The notes under the pieces were generated by a model. That model searched no databases. It was not told the origin of the DNA and saw only the letters and a list, made by a program, of their open reading frames with translations. A DNA stretch of 38,919 bases from Chara braunii (taxonomy: Eukaryota > Streptophyta > Charophyceae > Charales > Characeae), in contig BFEA01000249.1 of the NCBI GenBank assembly GCA_003427395.1, positions 1,875,956 through 1,914,874 of the forward strand, given 5' to 3'. How positions within the stretch are numbered: the stretch's first letter is position 1; the number at the start of each line of letters is the position of its first letter. The position numbers and the translations under genes were made by a program. Shown piece by piece: positions 20,822 through 30,491 of the stretch.

Positions 20822-21450
20822 GTAAAAAGAAAATCGTTGTCACTCCCACGTGCATGCACACACATGCATAACACTGCGAGGCACAAGGCCTCGATACGCC
20901 CTACTGGGCCCTATTTTCAGCACAGTCGGCCGCCCTAAGTCAAGGCGGGCTCGACCGAGGCCTACAGGTCATTTTTAGGGTCACCACGCAACTGGGGAAA
21001 TTCAGGCAGTTGCGCAGCGCCAGTTGGTTGAGAGCGCCCAGGCCCAGGCTGCCTCTTTCGAATGTAACTGAGGCAGGCCCTGGGCCAGATTCGTAACATG
21101 GACCGAACACAGGCCGCGGGCAGTTGGATACGGGCCTGATTTGTTTGGACTGGGGCTCAGCCTCTCTGGGCCTACCGGAAGCTTCTGGCCAGGGGCCCAG
21201 CACAGCCAAGCTGCACGCAAGCAGGCAGGCCACTTCCATTTAGGAAAGTGCCTGCCCACGCATTCGGCATTTTGGCACTAGCTGCATGCTGCGCAAGCGC
21301 TGCTGCGTTAACGCTGGCCAGCGCTCACGTGCTCACGGGTGAGCAGGAAGGAGCAGGCAGCCATAGCCGAGCTGCGCTGCTGTATGCTGGATGGGGCGCA
21401 TGGTGGTCCTTGGGTGCATGTGGCATCTGTGAGTTAGGGAACGAAGAGGC

Positions 21451-21499
21451 GGTTAATGGAAGGCCCAAAATTCGGCGAATTTTTGGCCTTCCATTAACC
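21451..21499. repeat. 24-bp-arm hairpin in the 5' LTR only
   Basis: GGTTAATGGAAGGCCCAAAA begins the left arm (21451-21474). One base separates it from the right arm (21476-21499), which is its reverse complement at 23 of 24 positions. The 3' LTR has different sequence at this place, with only a weak hairpin (GAAGCGTACG against CGTACTTC, 31555-31591). Confidence 0.9.
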
Positions 21500-21520
21500 A
21501 CTACTGCTTTGGGGATCTGT

Positions 21521-21528
21521 TGACGTCA
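21521..21528. promoter_or_regulatory. TGACGTCA palindrome (bZIP-type site), 5' LTR
   Basis: TGACGTCA is an ACGT-core palindrome bound by bZIP factors in plants and animals. It sits right after the variable hairpin block and is kept in the 3' LTR. Use by the element is inference. Confidence 0.5.
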
Positions 21529-21790
21529 TCGGCGGCATTGTAGATTAGGCTAGATAGGATCTGCCATCTGTAGTCTGGGCGCCAAGCGCCAGATAGGATA
21601 TCGACATTGGTTCTTCATTGATGATGTTGCGACTATTCCAGCATTGTCAATTATGAGCTCTTGATGTGTTCTTATTTGGTGGACCTCGTGATGCAATTCT
21701 GCTATAATTTCGAGGTCACAACTATCTGGTCTCATGTGTATGATGCTGTTTGATTTCTGAAGTTCGCTATCGCTCATTCTCTTTGCAATT

Positions 21791-21802
21791 TGGTATCAAA
21801 GT
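21791..21802 (+). other. Primer-binding site (tRNA-Met type)
   Basis: TGGTATCAAAGT lies three bases after the 5' LTR. The usual plant PBS complementary to initiator tRNA-Met is TGGTATCAGAGC, so 10 of 12 bases agree. It would prime minus-strand DNA synthesis. Confidence 0.75.
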
Positions 21803-23065
21803 TGTGGTACGGTGCGCTCATCTGGCGCTTGTCTTTTGCCTTTGTGGTACATGCACACGGTCTGCTGGGCGAGTGGCCGTGGGAGGTGTGTAGTGAGGAG
21901 GGTGGAGACAAGTTAGGCGACCCAGGAGGTGAGGGGTATCGCCAGGAAGGCTACTAAGTGGTGAATATTGGGTGTTCGNNNTGTGATGAGAACNATCCGA
22001 TGTATGATTGATGCTGAGGTGGAACGGTGGTGCAATGCTGGTTGTGCCGAAGCAGCGATTGGTCATCACAATCAACATCGGGTCATCTGGTGAGAATATT
22101 TGTGGTTGGGGGCAGCTATTTTGAGGTAGGGTGCACCTAACCTTATCTACCCTCTTCGACACTTCTTACCGTGAGGATGTGTGTTCTGTCTTGAGAGTCC
22201 TCTCATGTGAGGAGTCGTGTGCGCTCAACCTTGAGAGTCGTCCGTCCTCACGTGGAGCATCTGGAAGGAGAGGGCGGTGCTATCTGAAGGGCCCTAGACG
22301 AAGCACTGGGTCACGGTCACCATGCCAGCCCACCGGGAGTAGAGCACGCATGCTTTGCTGCTTTGTCCTTTGTCTGCTCGTTGTGCTATAGAGGGGTTCT
22401 GAGGGGCAGGCCAGCCCTATGGGAAAGACGAGTACCGGACATCTATAAATAAGTATCGGCGGGGACCTTCCATTGGTTGTGATCGTCGTCCTGTTTGCAA
22501 CGTTAAATAATTCCTAAGGACTTCGGGGGCCGTCCATAAAAACGCCTCCTGATCAGTCAATCGGTCGGTGTAAGGCTCGCTGCACTCGAGGATAAAGACT
22601 GTGCAGGGCTGGCCAGCTCAGCAGGACTCGGGGCACAGGGGTGGGCCGTGCGCACACCTTTAGACACACGTTGTTCTGGATTGCTCAGGGACGTTGACGA
22701 CAAGAGACATTCAGCAAGAATTGAGGGAGGGGTAGATTCCAGGTGATAAGTTTGGGCAAGATTCCATTCTGCAAACAGACCCAACAAACGATTTTACTTT
22801 CATTTTGATTAGTTAGATGTACAACCATTAATATCTGACAGACAACATAGTTTAGAACTGTTCTTTGTTCATTGTGGTTTTTGTTTGCGAACTATTCAAA
22901 GTCAAAGTAGTTTCGTTTGTAGGAATCTGAACTTACCTGTTGGACCCGAATGTGTAATCTCTAACAGAGCCACCAATTTTTTTATTTTTTTTATTTTTTT
23001 TTTAAATCGATCTATACATCATGCTGCGGTAGGCATCGAGACTGTCCTAGTGCAGACAATGTACA
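21803..23065 (+). other. Long untranslated leader of element IV
   Basis: No gene is seen over about 1.26 kb between the PBS and gag. It contains ambiguous bases at 21979-21981 and 21994, TATAAATA at 22444-22451 and a T-rich tract at about 22976-23004. The length could reflect an older insertion, but no boundaries are visible. Confidence 0.55.
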
Positions 23066-24910
23066 GTGTTGTGGCCTATGAGCGGCAGGGAGGAAACTAG
23101 AGAGGACGACCGGATCCTGCGATCAGCGAGACGCCCGATAGCCCACTTGGCATTAGGACCAGAGGGCGACAGACACCTATTCGTCCAGCAGAGGGAGAGA
23201 CAGCAGCAGCAGCGGAGGGCTAGGGCCGCAGAGGCAAGCAGGGCATTCGCGAGCGAGGCCGCTACCTCAGCAGCCATGGCATCTATTGCGCAGCAGAGCT
23301 CTCAAGCTAGCAGTTCAGGTTTTGTAGGGTCAACGGTCGCACAAACCATGAGTCAATCCACTGGCGTTATGGTGAGCCAGCCGATAGTCTTGACCCCCGA
23401 GGAGGTCGCCATACGGTGAGCAGCTATTCGCGAGGCACAACTACAGCAGGCGTTAGGAGAGATTAAGGCAGAGAAAGAGAAGATGATTAGAAGAAGAGCC
23501 AGGATGCAGCGGAGACATGCGGACGTCAGTGAGTTAGAGGGCATGGATCTGACGCACATGGATGCCCATGTGAGGACCCTACGGTCCGTCCTGTTAGATG
23601 TAGTAGAAATGCAGGACCACTAGACGAGTCTGTTGCAAGACATCCAACAGAGTCTGGACTTGTTGGCCGGGCGAGCTCAGGCAGCTCCATCGCCGTCCGG
23701 GCCTGGTGCCTGGCCCGTTGTACAACCTCCTCCTTTTGTCCCACCGGTGACTGGGGTATCCCCATATGTCACTCCAGCATCGGTCCAAGACGCTTCCCTA
23801 GGCATGCCGTTGACAGGAGGGTTCTCAGCCGGTCCTAGCGTATAGGTTCGTGTACAGACAGTGTACTCCCAAACTCTGCCACAGGTTGCCATAACAGGGC
23901 AGCCTGCTGTCTCGCAGCCTGCACAGCCGCAGGGTACGCAGCCCCAGCAGCAGATAGTGTAGCAGCCTGGTCCCCAAGGTCCACAGCCTGGAGTGGGACA
24001 GGTGCTGGGACAAACTCAGTGGGTTCCAAAGACGGCCATCGCCTCTCCCGAACCTTTTTCAGGGGATAAGAGGGGCGAAGACCTCGACACATGGTCGAGG
24101 TCAGTGCCAGTCTATGTCAAGTGCAAACTTACCTTGCCGCACGAGGAAGTGCTTGTGGCTGCCTCCTATTTAGAGGGGAGTGCAGCAAGATGGTTAAGTG
24201 GTTTAGTGCAGTTACAGGGATACGGTCATGACTTTCGCTCTTGGGCGGTCAACCAGAAACTGGATGACTTCCTCAAGTTGGTGGAAGACAGGTGGCATGA
24301 TCGTCAGGAGCCTCAAAAGGCCACTGATGCGATCCTGACTTTGCACAACAGGCAGTTTAAGTCAGTAAGAGAGGCCACAAACGCAGTAGAGCGTCTGATC
24401 TGTGTCCCTGGGGTGCGCTATGACCCACAAGTTCTACTCACCTCCTACCTGAGATGCTTTCCTATGCCTCTCAGGGATCAGTTGGCAGGTGAGGCCAACA
24501 TCAACATGCACAACTTTCCCTCGTTTAGCAAGAAGGCCCTAGACCTGGAAGCAAAGATAGGGCATGGTCAGACACCAACGACGGATGGTAGGAAAAAGTC
24601 GCTGCCTCCCAACTGGGAAGGCGAAGGGCCGTATTATGTTCATCGACAACGATGGTTCTACCATCGAGTTGGATGACGACTTCCAGGCGGGAGTGGGTTC
24701 AGAGGCAGGCAGCGTAGAGGCTTCAGGGGGTGGAGTAGTCGCTGCCTCAGTTCAAAAAGTTAAGGCGACCGGTAGACGTTGTGGAGGCTCCCGGTCTAGG
24801 AGTCCAGGTGACCCCAACGCTCCTCCATGGGAGAAAGCGGGTGTAACAGAGGACGTGTGGAGAGATAGGTACACCAGGCAGGCTTGTATTCATTGTGGTC
24901 AATATGGCCA

Positions 24911-25388
24911 AAACCCATAAGCGGTTATTGGGTAGCTGGAAATTCAGGAATGAAAATTTTGAAGTGAGAGTTTTTGGCAGTCTGAAAATCCTGAATGGTT
25001 CTGAAGTGGTGAAAGGTCCGAAGACCCTGAAAACCACCTGTTTAGGCAGGCTGCATCCTGAAGTGGTGAAGGGTGTCCTGAAGTGGTCAAGTGAAAGTTT
25101 TGGGCAGTATGAAAATCCTTAATGGTCCTGAAGTGGTGAAAGGTCCAAAGACCATGAAAACCACCCTTCACCACTTGAGGATGCAGCCTGCCTAAACAGG
25201 TGGTTTTCAGGGTCTTCGGAGCTTTCACCACTTTAGGACCATTCAGGATTTTCAGACCTGAATGGTCCTGAAGTGGTGAAAGGTCTGAAAACCTTGAAAA
25301 CCACCTGTTTAGGAAGGCTGCATTCTGTAAGTGGTGAAGGGTGTCCTGAAGTGGTGATGAAAAATACGACGGTTGTTAACCTTCTCTC
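24911..25388. mobile_element. 0.48-kb repetitive insertion in the gag zinc knuckle
   Basis: Conserved coding is lost after GGCCA (24906-24910) and resumes at CAACCAATTC (25392). The insert consists largely of direct and inverted copies of one unit of about 93 bp. A CCA on both sides, or CCAAAACC against CCACAACC, could be a 3-bp or imperfect 8-bp target duplication. No convincing terminal inverted repeats are seen, so it is not assigned to a known class. Confidence 0.75.
24981..25256. repeat. 93-bp inverted repeat plus further direct copies
   Basis: 24981-25073 and the reverse complement of 25164-25256 match at 89 of 93 positions. The loop between them holds a further partial direct copy (about 25088-25162), and another direct copy follows at 25258-25360. 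A shared core is CTGAAGTGGTGAAAGG with ACCACCTGTTTAGGCAGG. RNA from here would fold into a long stem. Confidence 0.9.
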
Positions 25389-25562
25389 CCACAACCAATT
25401 CAAGTGTCGCAATAAGAAGGTGACCGAGAAGACCCCGCCTACGATGGGGCAGGCGTTGGGATCCTCCGCTCCTGATGGTAGCAATGTGGTTAGCAGTTCT
25501 GGCACTGCTTCGGGAAACGCGTCGGGCCAGTAGGAATAGTAGCTGTTACTGGTAGTGTCGAG

Positions 25563-26110
25563 GTGGTGGACACACCCTCACCATCTCGAGAGATGGCCCA
25601 AGCTACTGACTCCATCGTTGTCCCGCAAACACATTCAGACCCATCGAGCCTTTGTTCAATGAATGTGTTTGAGTCCTTAGAGGGGCTAGAGGAGGAGTGG
25701 TCCAAATCAGACCCGCTAGCTTCTTGGACGACATTGGCAAAACCCCCTAGGAGTGAGATGTTCGTCGACGAGGTAGTCATCGGCGGCCGTAAGGCCGGAG
25801 CCTATTATGACACTTGCTCGACTAGGAACTTCATTAGTCGCGCGTGCGTTGAGAGGCTACGCTTACAGGGGCAAGTGCAGCGCCTGAGTCGACCTGTGCC
25901 AACAAACAACGCATGGTAATCCACGACTACCTTCATAACATTGAGTGTTCTTTACCGTACGCGGGAGGGGAACTGAGACATCACGTTTCCTAGTGAGCGA
26001 TGATCTCCCTATGGATATCTTGTTAGGTATGTACTACCTCTCCGTTGCACAACCCCAGTTTGACTGGGACAGAAAAGTGGTCAAAACACACTTTGCCAGG
26101 TGGGGCGACC
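25563..26110 (+). pseudogene. pol (PR): Protease of element IV with altered active site
   Basis: The frame from 25563 contains YYDTCSTRNFIS, where DTGST or DSGAT is expected: the catalytic Asp stays but Gly is replaced by Cys. A stop follows at 25917-25919. The second block, MDILLGMYYLS, is read in another frame near 26010-26045. The protease is inactive as written. Confidence 0.7.
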
Positions 26111-26751
26111 GCTAGATTACATAAGTTCAAAGCTAGTAGTCCGATTGAGTCCCACGGATGCATGTGTGCAGCCGCGTTATACAATTATTACAAGCAGAAT
26201 CCGGAGGAGGGCATGTATCTAGTATATGTCTCTGCAGCAAGCGAACCGATGAAAATGCCGCCGAAGATAGAGGGAGTAGTTGCTAAATACCCTGATCTAT
26301 TTGAAGAGCCTAAAGGGGTTGTAGAGAGGGAGGTCGTCCACGCAATAGAGATTATCCCAGGGTCTAACATCCCGAAGGGTAGGATCTATCGGATGTCTCC
26401 AGGTGAGCTTGATGAGCTTTGTCGGCAACTCAAGGAACTCGTAGAGAAGGGTTGGATCCGGCCGACTGTCTCCCCTTACGGATCTCCAGTCTTATTTGTG
26501 CTGAAGAAGGGGGAACTCTGAGGATGTGCATTGCCTATGGGGGCCTCAATGCCATCACTGTCAAGAATCGAGAGCCCCTACCGCGCATTGATGATTTGCT
26601 AAATAGAGTGCAAGGTAAGATAGATCTGAAGTCCGGGTACCATCAGATTGCAATCCGGCCCGAGGATCAACACAAAACCGCATTTCAGACCAGGTACGGT
26701 CTGTACGAGTTTGTGGTGATGCCTTTCGGCCTCTGCAGCGCTCCTGGCACC
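26111..26751 (+). pseudogene. pol (RT): Reverse transcriptase of element IV, N-terminal half
   Basis: KYPDLFEEPKGVVEREVVHA is the linker, then [18 protein letters not shown] and [20 protein letters not shown] frameshift at the KKGEL run near 26515 is followed by [20 protein letters not shown]. Motif A reads [15 protein letters not shown], lacking the five residues before KIDL that the other elements have (a 15-bp deletion), but its Asp is kept. The frame runs to GLCSAPGTF, where a T19 tract begins at 26752. Confidence 0.85.
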
Positions 26752-27421
26752 TTTTTTTTTTTTTTTTTTTAAGCACATACACACACATGCCCCATCTATT
26801 CTGGGGGGCAGTAGTCCGGTTGCTTATCACCGGTAAGCAGATACAAAAATTCAGATGAAAAAATAGAAAGACAGAAACAGACAGACCAAAGGCTTTCTAG
26901 GGTGTTTCGAACCGGGTCAGCACCACAGCCCGCCTGCGACAGATGATAGTCACGTCTGAAAATCGAAGTTTTGTTCTCTGGAAGGGGTATTGCCGGGAGG
27001 CAGTATGCACCCAGTCACAATAACCCTTCCAGGAACCAGTAGCTTCGCTAGATCCGCGACCTTATCCTCGCTCGCCCCCGATGATGATTCCCCATCCTAC
27101 TCTCCGCCCTATCCCTTATCTCTCACATTATCACTTTATCTAAACACCCTTTACCCGTTCTCTGAGCATCCTCCTACATATACTTCAATTCTCTCCTACT
27201 TTCCCCAGATCCTATTACTCCTTTCAACCCATTCCCGACATTCTCCATCTCAATTTCACAACCCCCCAACCATTCCCTAATCTATGTTAGATTACATAGT
27301 CCCTCATCGCGTGCTCATTGGTTGTTCGCTTCTCCAATAGATCCTCCCTCTGTATCAGGCTCGTTGGCCATCCATCTCAGGCTCATTGGCCGGTCTTTGG
27401 TCATTGTTCCTTCCTAATGTA

Positions 27422-27821
27422 GTTTCCATTTTTCGTATTCTACCCAGATGTTAACCCATTCCTTCCCTCAACTTGAAGGCCCTCATATTCCCCTTCTTTA
27501 GTAATCCCTCATTTTTACACAGATCTCTCCCTATGTCCCTTAGTCCTTCTGTTCCATTTTTCGTACATGTTGTACCCAACTGTTAAGTCAGTTCTCCCCT
27601 TAACTTCAAGGCCCTCGTGTTCCCTTACTTCAGTAATCCCTCCTTTTTAAACAAATCTCTGCCTATTTCCCCTAGTCCCTTTGTTCCGTTTTTCGCACGT
27701 GTTGTACCCAAATGCCCAAATGTTAACTCAGTTCTCCCCATAACTTCGAAACCCTCGTATTCTCCCTTCAGTAATCCATCGTTTTTGCCCTGAACTTCTC
27801 CCTATGTCCCCAAGTCCCTCT
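27422..27821. repeat. Three tandem units of 129, 132 and 139 bp
   Basis: Units are 27422-27550, 27551-27682 and 27683-27821. Each starts GTTCC.TTTTTCG and contains CCCTCRTRTTC and AGTCC. On the minus strand the units read as similar peptides (EGLRDIGRDL, KGLGEIGRDL, EGLGDIGRSS). Two of the three unit lengths are multiples of three. Confidence 0.85.
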
Positions 27822-28204
27822 GTTCCCTTATTCCAATCACAACAATCTCCCTCCCTCATTTTCATCCTCCTGACACTCTTTCCCCATCTCACTGCTCCCC
27901 CTTGTATGTGATTATAACATCCTTCTCCCGACATTTCCAAGTCCCAGTGACTCCTGCCAATTTACAAGATTTTGCTAATCCTACCTCTGTACCCCCTGAC
28001 CCCTCTGCTTCTCATTCCTTATTTACAAAATCAATCTACTTCATTCTCCCCCTGATCTTATCGTTCCTCCCCCTCTCTTTGCCTTTCTTATGTGACATCC
28101 CCGCTCCCAACATTGGTCCATTGAGCACCCAGATTTTCAAAGCAGTTTCCCCATTTCCACTGGCCTGGTTGTTCCCCGATTTCCACGACCCCAAGGAATC
28201 TATG

Positions 28205-28450
28205 TCATGCTTTCACCATCATCTGCCACCCTCCTTTTCGCCTTTTGTTGACATCTGCCATTATGGCCACCTTCAAGTTTGCAATCATCCATGCTCGTAG
28301 CGTTTGCATGGATCCCATGACTGCTCCCTTCAAAAACCTTCCTCGCATGGCCCACATTATTGCTCCCCAGAATGCCCCCCTCACCACCTTCCCTGCATAT
28401 GCTTGGCTCAGTTCTAACTCTTGTCCAGCCAGTAGTTGACCAACCATCAC
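28205..28450 (-). CDS. 81-codon frame at the 5' end of the retroposed insert
   Basis: The frame starts at ATG codons next to the insert's right boundary and reads MMVGQLLAGQELELSQAYAG, then a Gly/Ala/Trp/Met-rich segment (GAFWGAIMWAMRGRFLKGAVMG) and a charged end (ADVNKRRKGGWQMMVKA). The middle could be membrane-seeking. I do not recognise it. Its place exactly at the 5' end of the insert suggests a captured transcript, but the frame is short and may be chance. Confidence 0.3.
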   Translation of the reverse strand: MMVGQLLAGQELELSQAYAGKVVRGAFWGAIMWAMRGRFLKGAVMGSMQTLRAWMIANLKVAIMADVNKRRKGGWQMMVKA

Positions 28451-28454
28451 TGCT

Positions 28455-28800
28455 TCATCACGCTATGAATCGGATATTTCATGACCATTTGGATAAGTTT
28501 GTCATCGTGTACCTCGATGACATACTTATTTTTAGTAGGACTGTCAAGGAGCATGTTGCGCAATTAGACAAAGTCCTTAGTCTCCTTCGGCAGCACAAGT
28601 TCAAGATCAACGGGGAGAAATGTGAGTTTGGTTGCACCCGGATCTTGTACTTGGGTCATGAGTTTCTGCGGAGAGTTTGAAGCCCGATGACGCGAAGGTG
28701 GCCAACATTCGTGACTGGCCGCGTCCTCAGTCTGTGACTGAGATGAGGTCTTTCTCAGGGATGACCGACTACTATCGTAATTTTGTGAAGAACTATAGCA
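28455..28800 (+). pseudogene. pol (RT): Reverse transcriptase of element IV, C-terminal half
   Basis: After the insert, AMNRIFHDHLDKF leads to an intact YLDD at 28510-28521, then FKINGEKCEFGCTRILYLGHEF. A TGA at 28678 ends that frame. VANIRDWPRPQSVTEMRSFSGMTDYYRNFVKNYS is read in another frame up to 28800. With 26111-26751 it forms one split RT. Confidence 0.85.
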
Positions 28801-29380
28801 TATGTCCGCCCCTTTGACTGACCTGACTCGCCTTGACAACCCATGGGAGTGGACAGACAGGTGCGAGGCTGCTTTCAGACATCTGAAGCATGCGTTGACG
28901 CATGATGAGGTCTTGAAACTTCCTGATCCTGACAAGTCGTTTATAGTAACCACGGATGCTAGCCAATATGGCATAAGCGTCGTGCTCGCGCAGCAGGAGG
29001 GGTCAAAGTTGATCCTGACAAGCCGTTTATAGTAACCACGAATGCTCGCCAATATGGCATAAGCGTCGTGCTCGAGTACATGTCCAAAAAGATGCCCTCT
29101 CAAAAGTTGGCTAAGTCCACCTATGAGAAGGAGCTCTACGCGATTTACAAGGCATTGACCCACTGGAAACATTACCTCCTTGGGAGGTTCTTCATTGTCA
29201 AGACTGATCATCAGACCCTGAAATGGATGAGAACCCAGCTAGTGCTCTTCGATGCCTTGAAGCCCTGGATCAAAGTCATTGAACAATACGACTTCGAACC
29301 CCAGTATCTCAAGGGGGAGTACAATAAAGTTGTTGATGCCTTACCATGTAGGCCTGATTTCTCTGGTGCGCTGATTACCG
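28801..29380 (+). pseudogene. pol (RH): RNase H of element IV with internal duplication
   Basis: PLTDLTRLDNPWEWTD and SFIVTTDASQYGISVVLAQQ give the start and first catalytic Asp. Then an 86-bp segment is repeated, so the motif is read twice; the second copy has TTNARQYG, with the Asp changed to Asn. YMSKKMPSQKLAKSTYEKELYAIYKALTHW and TDHQTLKWM follow, and the end is VVDALPCRPDFSG, where DALSRRPD is usual. Confidence 0.8.
28925..29074. repeat. 86-bp tandem duplication in RNase H
   Basis: 28925-29010 starts GATCCTGACAAGTCGTTTAT. A copy of its first 64 bp follows at 29011-29074, with a few differences including GAT to AAT in the catalytic motif. The copy joins the downstream sequence at CTCGAG. 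The duplication puts a TAG in frame at 29030-29032. Confidence 0.92.
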
Positions 29381-30491
29381 AGTTCGAACTTGCGGACGAT
29401 GTCACTCGCTTTTTGGTGGAAGCCTATTGCGAGGACCAGTTTATGTCCGAGATCATACGCAGACTCGAGGCGAAGGACAAGGTGACTTCTGCCGAGTTTG
29501 AGTTGGTCAACGGTCTGCTGTTCCTTGAGAAGGCAGGGAATAAACGTCCGTGTGTGCCAGATAGAGAGTCTTTGCGTAGTTCATTTCTAGGAGAGTGTCA
29601 TGATGCCATTGGACATTTGGCTATAAAACGACAACAGCCAATCTGCTCCAGAGGTTTTGGTGGCCGACGATGATGAAAGACGCAAAGTTGTATGTCTAGA
29701 CTTGTCAGGTCTGTCAGAGGGACAAGCCACGTACACAGGCTCCTCTTGAAGGCCTGGTGAGAGTTTGTCCATGGACTTCATGGATACGCTGGTCACCAGC
29801 AAGAGTGGAATGCGTTACGTCTATGTCATTGTGGATAGATCTAGCAAGTACGCTAGGTTAGTCGCAATGCCGGCAACAGCTAAAACGGAGTATGTGATTA
29901 AATTGTTCAAAGAGAATTGGGTCAGAGATTTTGGATTGCCAAAGTTTATAGTCAGTGACCGTGATGTGTGATTTACTAGTGAACTGTGGAAGGCCGCAGC
30001 TGCATAGCAGGGAACGCAGTTCTAGATGACATCATGGAACCATCCAGAAGCAAATGGGCAAGCAGAGCAGTTAAACCGTGTTGTACAACACCTGCTGAGG
30101 CACTACATCAAGCCTAATCAGGTAGGCTGGGATGAGAAACTTGCTCTCATCGCCAGCCTGTACAATGATGTTGTGCACAACAACAGGAGTGAGCACGAAC
30201 AGCCTGCTACTGACATTCAAGCCTAGACTGCCCTTGGATTTCCTACTACCTAAGAACCAGCCTTCTGCGGCACCAGAAACCTTAGAGTTCGCTTATCAAT
30301 ATGAGCATCTGATGCAGCAGGTAGTTGAACAGATGCATAAGGCACAGACGACGATGATAGAGTCAGAGAACAAGCACCACCGCCCATTTGTATTTCAGGT
30401 AGGGGAGAGAGTCTGGGTCAAGTCCTCAGAACTGGGACAGGAGCACGGGATCTCCCGCAAGCTCATGCCAGAGTACTTTGGACCATGGTAG
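29381..30491 (+). pseudogene. pol (IN): Integrase of element IV
   Basis: GLLFLEKAGNKRPCVPDRE and ECHDAIGHL give the start of the zinc domain. After a frame change TCQVCQRDKPRTQAPL holds the Cys pair, preceded by a TAG at 29697. The catalytic residues are kept: SMDFMDTLVTSKSG, VSDRDV and NGQAEQLN. Further stops lie at 29969 (TGA), 30006 (TAG) and 30023 (TAG). GERVWVKSSELGQEHGISRK starts the C-terminal domain, and a TAG at 30489 interrupts it. Confidence 0.85.

Larger units (their letters stand above)
20876..21787 (+). repeat. 5' LTR of element IV
   Basis: It starts TGCGAGGCACAAGGCC and ends CTCTTTGCA, three bases before the PBS. It matches the 3' LTR along nearly its whole length apart from point changes, an 18-bp segment missing near 21145 and a block of about 70 bp (21441-21510) that is unrelated between the two LTRs. 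It contains GCCATAGC at 21360 and TGACGTCA at 21521. Confidence 0.92.
23066..25532 (+). pseudogene. gag: gag of element IV, interrupted in its zinc knuckle
   Basis: One frame runs from about 23066 to 24676 with four in-frame stops: TGA at 23417, TAG at 23621, TAG at 23843 and TAG at 23960. The N-terminus is an Arg/Glu/Gln coiled coil with QQQQ, followed by a Pro/Gln-rich linker and the capsid-like domain (PEPFSGDKRGEDLDTW, LEGSAARWL, FKSVREATNAVERL). A shift near 24640 leads to the start of a zinc knuckle, CIHCGQYG, at about 24889. Foreign DNA (24911-25388) then intervenes, and NQFKCRNKK resumes at about 25394. The CCHC motif is thus cut between its second Cys and its last Cys. Confidence 0.85.
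26752..28454 (-). mobile_element. 1.7-kb poly(A)-ended retroposed insertion (minus strand)
   Basis: RT is cut after APGTF, and MNRIFHDHLDKFVIVYLDD resumes just after 28454. The insert begins on the plus strand with T19 (26752-26770), which is a poly(A) tail at its 3' end on the minus strand. That polarity fits a LINE, SINE or processed-transcript insertion. It carries three tandem units of about 130 bp (27422-27821). At its 5' end a minus-strand frame of 81 codons begins at 28450. No RT or endonuclease domain is visible in it. Confidence 0.75.

Noticed and set aside
23066-24676. Alternative genetic code (TAG as Gln)
   Set aside because: TAG often falls at Gln positions, but TGA and frameshifts are also frequent and catalytic residues are lost; decay by C-to-T change explains it better.
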